Translations under genes and position numbers: made by a program
DNA from: Margaritifera margaritifera
Taxonomy: Eukaryota > Mollusca > Bivalvia > Unionida > Margaritiferidae
DNA length: 64,000 nt
Assembly: GCA_029931535.1 (NCBI GenBank)
Contig: JAQPZY010001675.1
Span: forward strand, 8,784,501-8,848,500
Direction of reading: 5' to 3'
Shown: piece by piece, positions 1 through 11,345 of the stretch
Layout: each line of letters opens with the position of its first letter
Numbering within the stretch: the first letter of the stretch is position 1
The notes under the pieces: generated by a model
The model's database searches: none
Told to the model about the DNA's origin: nothing
Seen by the model: only the letters and a program-made list of their open reading frames with translations

Positions 1-512
1 TTGAAAATACCGAACTTTTGTCCAGTTGTTTACATAGTATTTTCATTGGCATTTCGCAATTAGACTTTGTGACATATGTCAGGTACGCCAGTATTTTTCC
101 ATTAGAAATACTCATATTCTGAAGTGACACAGGTCAGGTAGGCATGTGTATTTATATACATATTTTGGTAAACAAATTCATTCCTATTCTAGAATTTCGG
201 TTCTAAAGATCAGTCTGTAAGGAATCTATTTTAGTTGTGTTGTTGAAATCAGATATAATTTGAGAGGAATTATTAATTTAAAATATTCATTGGAAATATG
301 AAAGAGCTCATTAACTTTTGGATTAATAGATGATTTGGGGATTTATGTGAACTCATTCAGATACAAGGCTATTGGAATTCATTCAGAACATTCTATTATT
401 TTGAACTTGTGATTAGGACATTCAGGATTCTCTCAAATTCAACTCAGAAATTGTAAGTGTCTTTTGAATTTTCACTTTAATTGTCCGGAAATAAATTGCT
501 TGTGGGATTTTA

Positions 513-514
<2 letters not shown>
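1..514 (+). mobile_element. Degenerate LTR fragment, related to the solo LTR at 6880-7632
   Basis: Read on the plus strand, this stretch shares ordered blocks with the reverse complement of the solo LTR at 6880-7632: a GAGGAATTATT...AAATATTCATTGGA block near 265-295, AACTTTTGGATTAATAGATGATTT near 315, AGAACATTCTAT near 385, CTTGTGATTAGGAC near 405 and AAATAAATTGCTTGT near 490. Similarity is clearest from about 260 to 514. The expected LTR end (GAGTCGTAACA) is missing; a TA microsatellite begins exactly where the LTR tail would continue. It is therefore an old, truncated copy of the same LTR family, opposite in orientation to the 6.9-kb copy. No coding sequence is visible. The window edge hides where it starts. 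Confidence 0.55.

Positions 515-588
<74 letters not shown>
515..588. repeat. (TA)n microsatellite
   Basis: Uninterrupted TA dinucleotides, about 37 units, breaking the 3' tail of the LTR fragment. The small open frame through it (poly-IY) is an artefact of the repeat. Confidence 0.97.
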
Positions 589-589
<1 letters not shown>

Positions 590-984
590 CTTTCTTTCTT
601 TTCTTTTCTCCCATTTTGGATCTTTTACTTGGACAATGAATCCGATATCAATTACTGTGATCATTTGTATACAAATCAATGTTAGTGACAACACATAGTG
701 AATATTATATTGAACATGTAATCAATAATGCATTGGCCACTTATCTATATCGGATTTTTTTCTCTAAATGAAATAGGACGACATTACAACTCGTCACTGT
801 TTATAAGTAAATAGATGTATCATCAAATCGGACGTCATATATGTGATTTTTATATTTATATGATACATTTGTTCCCGTAATCATTCTGTGTAAATATATT
901 TGATACACACCCATCTCTCATAACATTGCTTGGACAAATATACATCGATGCAGAGGATTGTAGGATTCTTCATTTAGAGCTTTC

Positions 985-987
<3 letters not shown>
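589..987. other. No feature seen
   Basis: AT-rich sequence without a convincing reading frame or repeat. A TTTC-rich stretch follows the TA array. Confidence 0.5.
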
Positions 988-1074
<87 letters not shown>

Positions 1075-1075
1075 A
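988..1075. repeat. (GA)n microsatellite
   Basis: Nearly pure GA dinucleotides with a single AAAGA interruption near 1057. The open frame of alternating Arg-Glu is caused by the repeat. Confidence 0.97.
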
Positions 1076-1699
1076 GAAAAAATCTTTATGTTCATTCAAA
1101 GACTATCACTAAAAGTCTCTTGAATCCTAGTACCAAGTCAAGTACCAAGTCAAGAACCAAGCCAAGTACCAAGTCAAGTACTATTTCAACATTTATTTTC
1201 AAGCCTGACACAAAACTTCATCACCTTTCCTAACTTCTTTGGTAGCTGTTGATAGGGTCTTACACCTCAATTATTTTTACTATCTGCTATCATATACGTT
1301 TTTATTATTGTAAATATTGTATATGCAGCAATATAGTGCATGCAGCAATGCTGTAATTAAAAAAGATATTAGTCACAAACAAATAAATTAAGGCTGTCAA
1401 AAAATATATATCAACACAAGGTAAGAGATAAAATTATTTTGAAAAGACCCACCATGAAAATATGATGCTCGCCTGGTTCCAGAAGAGTCAAACAACAGCT
1501 GAACTTGGCATGTATTCATACGCCTGGGAAACATGCCATCCGTGTATTCATACGCCTTGGAAACATGCCTTGCGTGTATTCATACTCATCCTTCCAACGC
1601 TATTGATGGATCGAAATATTGCATCAGACGTTTACACATAAATAAAGGGAAGCATTTCTTAATAAAAATGTACTATATCTTGGCATCCAAGTTTTCCTT
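1076..1699. other. No gene seen; short CAAGTACCAAGT repeats
   Basis: Short direct repeats of a CCAAGTCAAGTA type lie at 1126-1187. A CGTGTATTCATACGCCT motif occurs several times around 1510-1590 (local duplication). The remainder is featureless. Confidence 0.5.
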
Positions 1700-4110
1700 T
1701 TCAACCCAGAAGTCACATCATTATAGATGTGCGACACAATGAATCACACATCTAAGTATTTAATGAAGCTTACTTTCTCTATTCATCACTAGGCGTTTAT
1801 TTTTCACGCCAAATTAATTTTATTGTGTCTTTGTATGTGCAAATGATAATAACTCGTGTTACGCTTGGTAGGGGAAAGTTTGGTCTGATCGATTGCGCTG
1901 TTCTCTTGGAGTGAAAGTAAATACTGGATACATCGAGTGTGGATGCATAAGGAGGTGGGGACTAACCGCCTATAGGAAATGTTGAATACACAAATAAGAA
2001 CTGTGTGCTATACCTCGTAAAATGAATTATGTTCTTATCAATACAAATGATTGCTGTTTATTCCAGGGTAAATGCAATACACTAAAGAGATAAAGATCCA
2101 ATTTTGTAATGAATAGACAGCCTTTGGAAAAAGCCACGGAAAATGCAGGATGATGATCTTTTCGCCAAACAAATGTAACTTGATTCAGATAGTCGTGAAA
2201 GAAACCCCCAACGTCGGGATGCAAGATTCCATCGTACTAAAAGGCACCAAGTACGAAGAAAGAAACCATGATGAACGTCGTTATTGACACTGTTTTCTGT
2301 CATGCAGATTAGCCTACAGTATGTGCCCATATATATGTTTTTATGTGTGCTTGCATCTCTGGTGTGCGATTAAATTAAAAAACAATTGTTGGATACATGG
2401 AACACATGCAATTTTTGTCATTTTTAATGTGCTTGCTTATTGTCATTATCGATAGCGTATTCTAGTATATTTCTTAATTATTCAATTGTTAATTTTGCGT
2501 TTTTTATCATGATCCTGAGCAAACCCCTTACACATGAAAAAGTTATGCATCATAGAGTACAAACAGAACTCGCTGCTCTGAAGACGTTGGGCATAATGAA
2601 ACAATCGTTTCCAGGCAATTGCCTCCATTAATAATGTGTGGTTTATAGAATCGATCACAACCCTTCCTTCTTCTTTCGTTTGTTTTGATGTTCGCCGGAA
2701 ATTAGCGTTTCGTCACTTTGCAAACTGCTGTAATTGTTTCCGCACATGCGTAAACATATCCACTGTATGGACGAAATGGTATTTATTTTCCTCCATGTTT
2801 AACGTCTTTTGAGCAAATACTCGCAAAATGCATTTCTCCTCCCACATGCCAAAATTACAACAATTTCTAGAGGATTTATCGCTTAAACACGTTTCATGAC
2901 ATATCTCTGAAAGTTGGGGATGCATAGTTTTGGAAATTGCATGTAAACGAATCTCCTTTCTCTCTGCAGCTATCTGAAATAAGCATCTTTCTGTGAAATG
3001 GGTAAGCTACAATAAAGAACACATCAGCATGGACTTGTGAATAACGTGATAATAGGTCGATAACTTTGTAAACAACACCTCTGTTCGTGCTGTACGAGCG
3101 ACTGTCCTGTTGCAACTGAAATGGTCTCCGTTTAAGACTCACAGACCATAATTATCGGACACTATTTTATGCTTTTTTTAATCTTACCTACAATTATCTT
3201 AAAATTAAATGGTAAAATGGACAACAATATGCATTCTACTTTATATTATAATGCGATTTCGCTTAGCTGTGGCTAATTGGTAGACTTTGAGCATCAATAG
3301 TGTTTCAATGTATCACTACACTAATTAACTTCCTTAAATATTTCATTTATTTTTACACATATTTAAAAATAAAATCCTATGCACTAGTTATAAGTTCATA
3401 CGCACCAAGACTGTCTTACTTAGGTTAACCACTAACGTGGGCACAACATATAAAAAGATCACCATAGGTTATAATGCATTTGCTGGAAATAGTTGCATTT
3501 AAATGAACTGACTGGAACGTTTAGTGCAAGTGACCTTTATGGAACCGGTCGAATCACACCTATTTGTTTTGTCCTCCTATACAAAAGCCCAGAGGCTGAA
3601 CTCAATAAATATTTTATTTTCTGTGTAGGCTTTAATGCTGCTTTCTTTTTAATGCAAGTAACATTCTCACTGCTGAGCAAATAACCCGGAGAAATTAGAG
3701 CAATAATATTAATGCTTTTCTTATCGACTACAATAGGATTCAATAACAGCTGGGTTCAGTTAGCGTAGCAATATTTCCCATTGTCTATCACATGCAATGC
3801 ATAGTTGTACTGAACCTTCGAGTGAAAAATGATTTAATTAAGTGTTGCTGTTGTTTTTTTCCCTCCGGATTCCATGAAAAGTAATGAATCTATTACACAC
3901 ATTCTTAACATACAGATGAAGTTATCGTTGACAGTACTACTTATTGCTTCAGTAGTTTTACCCTAAACACACTATCTCTTTTTGCAGCATGCTTCTGTTT
4001 TCGAAACGCATGGAAAAACCCGTAGGCCTCCCTCGATGTCGAGCTTTCAGGTTCTAAATAATAAGGATTTGCACTCAGTGACCAAACCTAACGAGGGTCA
4101 TTGATGCTCC
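1700..4110. repeat. Diverged low-copy duplication, copy 1 (partner 35600-39085)
   Basis: Co-linear blocks match the 35.6-39.1 kb region in the same orientation: about 1740-1850 with 35640-35760; 2135-2370 with 37190-37415; 2515-2760 with 38060-38310; 3140-3215 with 38615-38705; 3890-4090 with 38880-39060. Shared phrases include TCGCCAAACAA, ACACATGAAAAAG, GCTGTAATTGTTTC.GCACATGC, AATCGGACACTA (ATTATCGGACACTA here) and GTTTTCGAAA. Copy 1 holds about 500 bp (within 3215-3890) not seen in copy 2. On the minus strand around 2105-2225 a peptide with FFHDY, VWRK and FSVAF resembles FLHDY, VWRE and LSLAF in copy 2, after a frameshift there. It could be an old transposon, a segmental duplication or a duplicated pseudogene. 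I recognise no family. Confidence 0.6.
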
Positions 4111-4630
4111 AAAGGTAAACCAGCCTTCGACTAAAATGCTGCCAAAGCAAGCCGCAGTAGGATAGTGCAGTGCACGTGCAGAATGTATAGTGCATGGTGC
4201 ATTTGGGCGATGGAAAGAACGAGAATATATGTGAGGTACTTTGAGCTTTTGACAAATTTGTTTTGTTTTGACCATTTTAATTCTTTAATTATAATTTGTG
4301 ATATAACATTTGTATCGGGTTTTGTGTTTGTTATCTTTTGACTATGCATTTTTTTAAAAACATTCATTGAAATATTACTCGTGAGAAAGAAAATATATTC
4401 TTCTCACTATTAAATGAACTTTTCAACAATTCTGACCAAACAGGTTATCTATAAATTAGTCGTAGGTTTTAAAATACTACTAATTACACGTTTCGTCTCT
4501 GGCACTTTAGTATAGTAGTGTAACCTACTAATATTATCAAAACGTTTTCCCTCTTTATTATTGATTAAATACATATATGGAGGGAAACATATCAAAGGAT
4601 TTTTTTCTACACAGAAGTAGTAGACAAAAT
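4111..4630. other. No feature seen
   Basis: AT-rich, no supported gene, RNA or repeat structure. Confidence 0.5.
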
Positions 4631-4657
4631 TGGGGTGGGGTGGGGTGGGGTGGGGGA
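4631..4657 (+). repeat. (GGGGT)n G-rich tract
   Basis: Five consecutive G4-5 runs separated by single T. In this AT-rich setting it is a strong candidate for a G-quadruplex on the plus strand. No adjacent gene gives it a clear role. Confidence 0.85.
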
Positions 4658-4839
4658 GAAGGTGCTACAAGCATATGTACAACTAGGAATTCAGGTACTC
4701 AATCTCTCAGAGACACAGCACAACGAGAGACAGAGACCGGCATTATGTGCGCCTTAATTGTGTGTGGTTGGTGAGGGGGTGTCACAAGTTACCAAATAAA
4801 AGCCATTCAAAATACTAGTATCGGCAACGGATGTATTGT

Positions 4840-5725
4840 CCATTATGCAAGAGGAGACCATAACCTTCTCCCCAAAGGGAAATAGAAATCTTTGGACACG
4901 GAGTTAGAGTTGAAGAGCCCCCTCCACCAATTGAAAGGGAGATAGAAATGAAATACACAGACATGCACATTACTGGCCTGCCCCTGGAGATACCCAACGA
5001 GTAATTGGAAAATAAGTTTGAAATCCGGTTTCAAATAGGAGTAAGGAGCCAGAGAATGGCAACTCATAGGGGATATGATAATGTGTTAAATGAAGTGAGC
5101 ATCTCCAAACGACATTATGTCTCTGACGATGATGATGATGATAAAGAAGTGAGAGAAGAGGCAGACCCGCAAGTAAAAGTAAAGTTAATGATGATAATGA
5201 GATGGACTTTGATTCCACCTTCTCTGAACTTCTTTTGGTAACCCTCAAAATAAAAATAAATAAAAAATAAACGAAGAAGTTGATGGAGAGAACGAGAGGG
5301 TCTCTGATCCCACTGATTCTCAATTTCTCTTCAGAGAAGAGGATTTTCCTCCGATTGAAAAGGAGGAAAAATCTATCAAAGAAAAACAAAGAAGCTCTTT
5401 GAGTGGCAAGAAGAGAAAGGAAAAGGAAAAAAAAAGGAAGCAAAGTAAGAAAGAAAAAAATGGTAACACACAGGGAGATGATCTGAAAGAACTAAGCTTT
5501 CTCGATCCAGAAATGGAACGGGAAGACATGTAATTCCTTGATCAATAGCCTCCAACTCCCATGCCATCAGGGAGTGAGGGTGAAGGCACGTAAAGTGCAC
5601 AGGAAAGTTCATCTAGACAAGTTAACAAAAGAAAACGAGTACCGTCGGTAAATGAGTGGTGTGCACATGAGGAATCAAACCAAAACATGTCTATAAAAAC
5701 CTCAGCAAGAACTCGTTCACTTTAA
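4840..5725 (+). pseudogene. Unidentified pseudogene with acidic and lysine-rich tracts
   Basis: Several consecutive plus-strand frames read like one broken protein. First comes a stretch with EEPPPPIEREIE and GLPLEIPNE (about 4880-5000), an in-frame stop, then KFEIRFQIGVRSQR and an aspartate run (SDDDDDDKEVREE, about 5120-5160). A frameshift near 5185 leads to NDDNEMDFDSTFSELL. After an AT-rich interruption near 5250, the text resumes with FLFREEDFPPIEKEEK, a lysine-rich KKRKEKEKKRKQSKKEK tract (about 5410-5460), FLDPEMEREDM, a stop, and a serine-rich segment ending near KRKRVPSVNEW (about 5635-5660). Composition (acidic cluster then nuclear-localisation-like basic cluster) fits a nuclear or chromatin-type protein or a transposon accessory protein. 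I do not recognise the family. No introns or poly-A tail are evident, so processed versus transposon origin is open. Confidence 0.45.
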
Positions 5726-6368
5726 AGGTACGGTAAAGACTCAGTGAAACAAAAGGTGGGATGAGGGTTTTGCATTGCAAAGGGTGATTCTTGCAGTCAT
5801 GATGAGGAAGACTTATAATAATGAAAGATAACTGACTTAACACAGTCTAGACTATTTTGCCCCTCTCTGATAAATTCGTGTAGTTGCGGTTATTCAGAAA
5901 AATGTCCATGAGAGAATATCTGCCTGAAGAAATCACTTGCCTTAACTATTCTTTTCAAGGACAATGGATATAATAAGGCACTAAAACATATAGTAAATAA
6001 ACACATTTAAAAAAGGAGAATGTTCTTGAATGAGCGGTTACTAAACAGAAGATTCAGTGTATTTTGATTGTACGAATATCAAGACGAAAAGATTAAACTG
6101 TTCCATTTTCAATAGCCTTTTTCAAGAACGGAAGGTGCATGAACGTCTAGTATAGATCGACTCTATTTCATGCAACAGCTAACCATCCCTTCAATTCAGT
6201 TCGCACACACATTATCACATACACACACACGCATATATTTATATATGAGATAGGTCAATAGATATACAGCGCGATGTATAAATGTATCATTAAAGAGGAA
6301 CAAATTTTGTCAAGTTCCTTTTTAATGGAAAACTTACACAATGAGTGCTCTATTAAAGACTCAGCGTG
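5726..6368. other. No feature seen
   Basis: No supported gene. A short (CA)n/(TA)n stretch lies at about 6216-6245. Confidence 0.5.
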
Positions 6369-6508
6369 CACACTACACGTATGTTTTATCAATACCACGT
6401 ACACACTACACGAATGTTTTATCAATACCACGTATACACTACACTATGTTTTATCAATACCACGTATACAGTACACTATGTTTTATCAATACCACGTACA
6501 TGCTGCAC
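6369..6508. repeat. 32-33-bp tandem repeat, about 4.3 copies
   Basis: Unit contains CACTACAC followed by TATGTTTTATCAATACCACG. Unit length alternates 33, 33, 32, 32, so no single frame is preserved across it; overlapping small open frames are by-products. Confidence 0.92.
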
Positions 6509-6620
6509 TTATTGTATGACTGACGCTTTCTTGTCTGATGTTTCCCGTGTTCTAAATTCTAGCAATCCACGGCTACAGCCGATCGAACGTATATTGAAAA
6601 TGCTAAGATATTACATTAGC

Positions 6621-6849
6621 ACTGAAGGAACACACTTCACGTTTTTTTTAATCCGATCTACAAGCCTGTGATCTTGGTTTACTAATCCGAAATCTCGATT
6701 ACGGATTAGTAAATCGAGATCTCGGTTACGGACTAACTAACCGACATCTCGGATTAGTAAACCGAGACATCGAAATAGTACATGGAGATCTCAGATTAGT
6801 AAATCGGGATCTCGGATTGGACAAAAAATATGAAGTGTGTCCCTTCAAG
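6621..6849. mobile_element. Small terminal-inverted-repeat (MITE-like) element
   Basis: The left end at about 6624-6659 (GAAGGAACACACTTCACG, T-run, AATCCGATCT) is matched in inverted orientation by the right end at about 6808-6846, whose reverse complement reads GAAGGGACACACTTCATA, T-run, CAATCCGAGATC. The interior is made of quasi-palindromic units built on GAGATCTCGGATTAGTAAA. No coding capacity and no clear target duplication. Size, terminal inverted repeats and lack of genes fit a MITE or a fold-back element; the superfamily cannot be assigned. Confidence 0.6.
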
Positions 6850-6879
6850 GCTTCCGTAAAGATATGACAGGTAGCATAT

Positions 6880-7632
6880 TGTTACGACTCTATGGTCTAA
6901 GAAAAATGTAACAGAAAGAAAGTGAAACCAACAAATCAAGTAAAAAATCAACAAGCAATTTATTACTAGATAATTAAAATGAAAAATCAAAAAGTCACTT
7001 ACAGTAATGTGTTTTGAAATCCTAATAATCCAATAAGAATGATTGTTCTAATCACAAGTCCTAAATATAGAATGTTCCGAATTCACGGCTGTGTCCTTGA
7101 ATGTTATGATGTGCTTATGGTCTCCAAAGTCCTGATGTACTAGTAATCTTGATGTGCTGATGTCAAAATGAAGTATTCCAAAATATCTGAATATAAGTTC
7201 ACATAAATTCCAAAATCATCAATTAAAAATCCAAAATCCAAAAGTTTATGAGCACTGTTATAATCCAATGAATATTTAAAATAATTCCTCTCTTAGAATT
7301 TGGAATGAATTTTCACAACTGTAATAGCTCTTTACAAGACTGATGGTAATGTCAAAACTGAATAAATGTCCACCAATCATGGCATATATAAAGATTGGTC
7401 ACATGACAGAATGTTCTAGAACATGTGTCATCTTAATGGAATTTTACTTGTAAACAAAATTCAACCTTGACCTTCAAATTGAGAAAACATATTGATCAAA
7501 ACAACCTAATTCAAGGACACTAGTTAAACATGTTTTTCCTGATAACATTAAGATTTAAGCAAATATTAAAGTGAAGAAACATTTATAATTTCCTAAAATA
7601 TTTATAATATTATATAAACATCATACATAACA
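6880..7632 (-). mobile_element. Solo LTR (Ty3/gypsy-type), 753 bp
   Basis: On the minus strand the unit starts TGTTATG at 7632 and ends GAGTCGTAACA at 6880, giving the TG...CA ends of an LTR. It is flanked by a 5-bp direct repeat CATAT (6875-6879 and 7633-7637). Its last 11 bases equal the end of the LTRs at 21702-22549 and 26403-27250, and both share TGTTACAT near the end, so this is a related but distinct family. There is no internal region, so it most likely arose by LTR-LTR recombination. Confidence 0.85.
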
Positions 7633-7637
7633 CATAT

Positions 7638-8409
7638 AGTGAATATTCACAACGGGTGCATGTCGATAAAGTTGAATGCAATTCGTCAGCTGATTTGCGA
7701 CTAGAATGAAAGAAAATCGCCCATTTTACGTGCAAATTGAAACATATAGAGAAGCAAAACACATTTGATAGTGAAATCGCCTTTTTAAAGCTGCGTTACC
7801 TCAACATAACTATTTTAAACTAATCCTACGAGCGTCATAACATTTAGTAAAACAATTGTCTTACCTCCAAAATCCACCAGATCGTCCAGTTTGGCTTCTT
7901 TAATTTTGAGGAAAACCCCGTGTTGCTCACCGAAAATAAACGATACTCGTTTTCCCCCGATTGTAAAGATGAGTTTTTTTTATAGTTTGATTGGGTATAT
8001 TATACTTTTTTTTAGTTTCAACAGGTTTTAGGTTGGCACACATTGTCTGATAGCGACAAAGGGGCAATGTGAGTACGTGCTCTACATTTTGCTTTGCGAA
8101 CCCTCGATTTATAATGGGGATACTGCCTGTAGTTGCATGTGTCACGCCTACCTTTTCGCTGATTTTTTTACGCTGTGATACGCGTACGTGACGAAAAACT
8201 TATTGGAATCAGCCTGGTCTATTTACACTTTATCTCGTCTGTTCGACAGTACCCCCCCCCCTTTTTTTTTTCTTCTTGACTGTGATGTCCATTTCTGCAC
8301 ATTTCTTTTCATCATACTTCATTGGTTGAGCAACAAATCTTGTAGTGCCATTACCTTTAATTAACAATTTGTGTTGCCGAGGGAATACAGCTTTAATAAA
8401 ATAGTCGTG
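7638..8409. other. No feature seen
   Basis: No supported gene. A C-run followed by a T-run (about 8250-8275) is the only marked low-complexity tract. Confidence 0.5.
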
Positions 8410-8434
8410 ATTATTATTATTATTATTATTATTA
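8410..8434. repeat. (TTA)n microsatellite
   Basis: About eight ATT/TTA triplets. Confidence 0.9.
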
Positions 8435-8700
8435 AGCTTTCAAAGATGAAGTGTGAAAATTCTCACAGTGATAATAATTGTTTTCCCGCAAACTTTAAAA
8501 TATCTTTTTATCTCTATATTTAAAAATGTTGCATTTCATTACCAGAGTTTATTTCATTCCACTCAAACAGTCTGTTGATAGTCCTATATACTACTGGTGA
8601 CAAAAACCAAGTCACGGGATAAAGGAAAAATCCCTATCTTTATTTGATTAAAGCAATATTTTTTATTTTTGAACAACGTCTCAAGAAAGAAATTATGTAG

Positions 8701-8810
8701 TTTTCAGTGTGCTAATTAAACACTGAAATTGTGTTCTTTCCAATGTGCTAATTAAACACTGAAATTGTGTACTTTCAATGTGCTAATTGAACACAATGTG
8801 CTAATTGAAC
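8701..8810. repeat. Short tandem repeat based on AATGTGCTAATTAAACACT
   Basis: Four imperfect copies of GTGCTAATT(A/G)AACAC, the first two followed by TGAAATTGTGT; spacing shrinks toward the right end. Confidence 0.85.
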
Positions 8811-9109
8811 ACTTTCTCAACAAAAACACTTTGTCTTTTTCCTAATCATCTACTTGTAAACCTCAATTTTAAAACTGATCATTGAAATATTATGTCTCTT
8901 CTGAAAATGATTATATTACTGACAATATAGTTGATAATAAGGATCTTTTTGCATAAATGCTTGAAACATCATCACAATCAGTATGTTGTATTAATTGAAT
9001 GGACACTAAATATCGATTACAAGTCTCTAATTGCGTTAGATAAATGTATCCTAATTAGTGGGAAATTGATGACGTGATTTATTTCTCATCCATTTCTAAA
9101 ATAAGGTTC

Positions 9110-9229
9110 GTATGTGACTAACATTGAAGTACAGTGTAATGGGAAGCTAGTAAATAGTACATTGTAAATATGTAACTGACATTGAAGTACAGTGTAATGG
9201 GAAGCTAGTAAATAGAACATTTTAAATAT
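9110..9229. repeat. 60-bp direct repeat, two copies
   Basis: Two neighbouring copies of a unit containing ACATTGAAGTACAGTGTAAT and GGGAAGCTAGTAAATAG, differing at a few positions. Confidence 0.92.
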
Positions 9230-9297
9230 TGCTATAGTGTTTGTAAAAAGGTCTAAAAATGAGAAGGGACATGAATTATGTATCCTAGGAATAGTCA

Positions 9298-9455
9298 CGC
9301 GTAATCCATGTGTATTTGATTCTTGTGTAACCCATGTGAATTTGATTCTTGTGTAACCCATGTGTATTTCATTCTTGTGTAACCCATGTGTATTTCATTC
9401 TTGTGTAACCCATGTGTATTTCATTCTTGTGTAATCCATGTGTATTTCATTCTTT
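9298..9455. repeat. 26-bp tandem repeat, about six copies
   Basis: Unit TGTGTAACCCATGTGTATTTCATTCT (described in two parts: TGTGTAACCCATG then TGTATTTCATTCT) with a few substitutions (GATTCT in early copies, AATCC in the first and last). Confidence 0.93.
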
Positions 9456-9585
9456 CACCTTCTTTTCTTCTACGCACAATTCTGATTTTACAAGAACAAG
9501 AGAATGGGACGCTGAGAACCGCACGTTTCCTTTCAGAAAATTTAGGCTATTTAACTTCTCTTGTACAATTTATACTAGATGGCCT

Positions 9586-11060
9586 AAAGTTTTATGTCTT
9601 TGATTTCTATGGGTATGACAATTTACAGTTTTATGTCCTTGATTTCTATGGGTATGGCAATTTAAAGTTCTATGTCTATGATTTCTATGGGTATGACAAT
9701 TTAGTTTTATGTCCTTGATTTATATGGGTATGGCAATTTAATGTTCTAAGTCTTTTATTTCTATGGGTATGACAATTTAATGTTCTATGTCTTTTATTTC
9801 TATGGATATGACAATTTAATGTTCTAAGTCTTTTATTTCTATGGGTATGGCAATTTAATGTTCTATGTCTTTTATTTCTATGGGTATGGCAATTTAATGT
9901 TCTAAGTCTTTTATTTCTATGGGTATGGCAATTTAATGTTCTAAGTCTTTTATTTCTATGGGTATGACAATTTAATGTTCTATGTCTTTTATTTCTATGG
10001 ATATGACAATTTAATGTTCTATGTCTTTTATTTCTATGGGTATGGCAATTTAATGTTCTATGTCTTTTATTTCTATGGGTATGGCAATTTAATGTTCTAA
10101 GTCTTTTATTTCTATGGGTATGACAATTTAAAGTTCTAAGTCTTTTATTTCTATGGGTATGGCAATTTAATGTTCTAAGTCTTTTATTTCTATGGGTATG
10201 ACAATTTAATGTTCTATGTCTTTTATTTCTATGGGTATGGCAATTTAATGTTCTAAGTCTTTTATTTCTATGGGTATGACAATTTAAAGTTCTATGTCTT
10301 TTATTTCTATGGGTATGACAATTTAGTTCTATGTCCTTGATTTCTATGGGTATGGCAATTTAATGTTCTATGTCTTTTATTTCTATGGGTATGACAATTT
10401 AATGTTCTAAGTCTTTTATTTCTATGGGTATGGCAATTTAAAGTTCTATGTCTTTTATTTCTATGGGTATGACAATTTAATGTTCTAAGTCCTTGATTTC
10501 TATGGGTATGGCAATTTAAAGTTCTATGTCTTTTATTTCTATGGGTATGACAATTTAATGTTCTAAGTCTTTTATTTCTATGGGTATGGCAATTTAAAGT
10601 TCTATGTCTTTGATTTCTGTGGGTATGACAATTTAGTTTTATGTCCTTGATTTATATGGGTATGGCAATTTAATGTTTAAGTCTTTTATTTCTATGGGTA
10701 TGGCAATTTAATGTTCTAAGTCTTTTATTTCTATGGGTATGGCAATTTAAAGTTCTATGTCTTTGATTTCTATGGATATGGCAATTTAAAGTTCTATGTC
10801 TTTGATTTCTATGGATATGGCAATTTAAAGTTCTATGTCTTTGATTTCTATGGATATGGCAATTTAAAGTTCTATGTCTTTGATTTCTATGGGTGTGGCA
10901 ATTTAAAGTTCTATGTCTTTGATTTCTATGGATATGGCAATTTAAAGTTCTATGTCTTTGATTTATATGGATATGGCAATTTAAAGTTCTATGTCTTTGA
11001 TTTCTATGGGTATGGCAATTTAAAGTTCTATGGCATTGATTTCTATGGGTATGTCAATTT
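9586..11060. repeat. 39-bp minisatellite, about 38 copies
   Basis: The unit reads TATGGCAATTTAATGTTCTA then AGTCTTTTATTTCTATGGG, 39 bp, with recurrent variants (GGCAATT/GACAATT, TAATGTTC/TAAAGTTC, CTTTTATTT/CTTTGATTT). Variants are grouped: CTTTTATTT types dominate about 9740-10590 and CTTTGATTT with GGATATGG types dominate about 10745-11040, as expected for local unit duplication. Because 39 is a multiple of three, the first copies stay open as a 13-residue repeat containing FYGYDN; nothing else suggests it is a gene. Confidence 0.96.
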
Positions 11061-11189
11061 CATTGGGTTTAGATTCTTTCGTCTATTTTATTCCTCGAGA
11101 TAAAAGACCCAGTAATTTATTTCCCAAACTGGCAATTGGATTGTTTAAATAGAAGAGCTGTCTTTTTGCAGTTGTTGTTCTTTTTGATA

Positions 11190-11345
11190 ACCACGCTTTA
11201 GCGGAGTATTGTGATTCCCTCCGTCTGTCCGTCCGTCTGTCCGTAAGTTCATTTCTCATAAAACGCTGTGTGTGATTTCTTCAATCTTTTGTACATAGTT
11301 TACCCATGTGATGACAATCTGCGAGAAGAGTATGGGGGTCCCTGG
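11190..11345. repeat. Candidate dispersed repeat with CCGTCTGTCCGTC tract
   Basis: A GCGGAGTATTGTGATTCCCT lead is followed by repeated CCGTCTGTCCGT and then a unique-looking tail to about 11345. From memory such CCGTCTGT-rich units occur in several copies in mollusc genomes; only one copy is visible here, so the assignment is tentative. Confidence 0.3.

Noticed and set aside
464..685. Small poly-IY, poly-RE, poly-HT or poly-YV proteins at microsatellites
   Set aside because: Frames run through TA, GA, CA or TACA tracts and have no other support; the same holds at 926-1123, 28883-29248, 39782-40048, 44716-44998, 48635-48889, 52885-53178, 58187-58404 and 62637-62953.
3275..3335. Possible tRNA (TGGCTAATTGG box-A-like)
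   Set aside because: No box B at the right distance and no cloverleaf.
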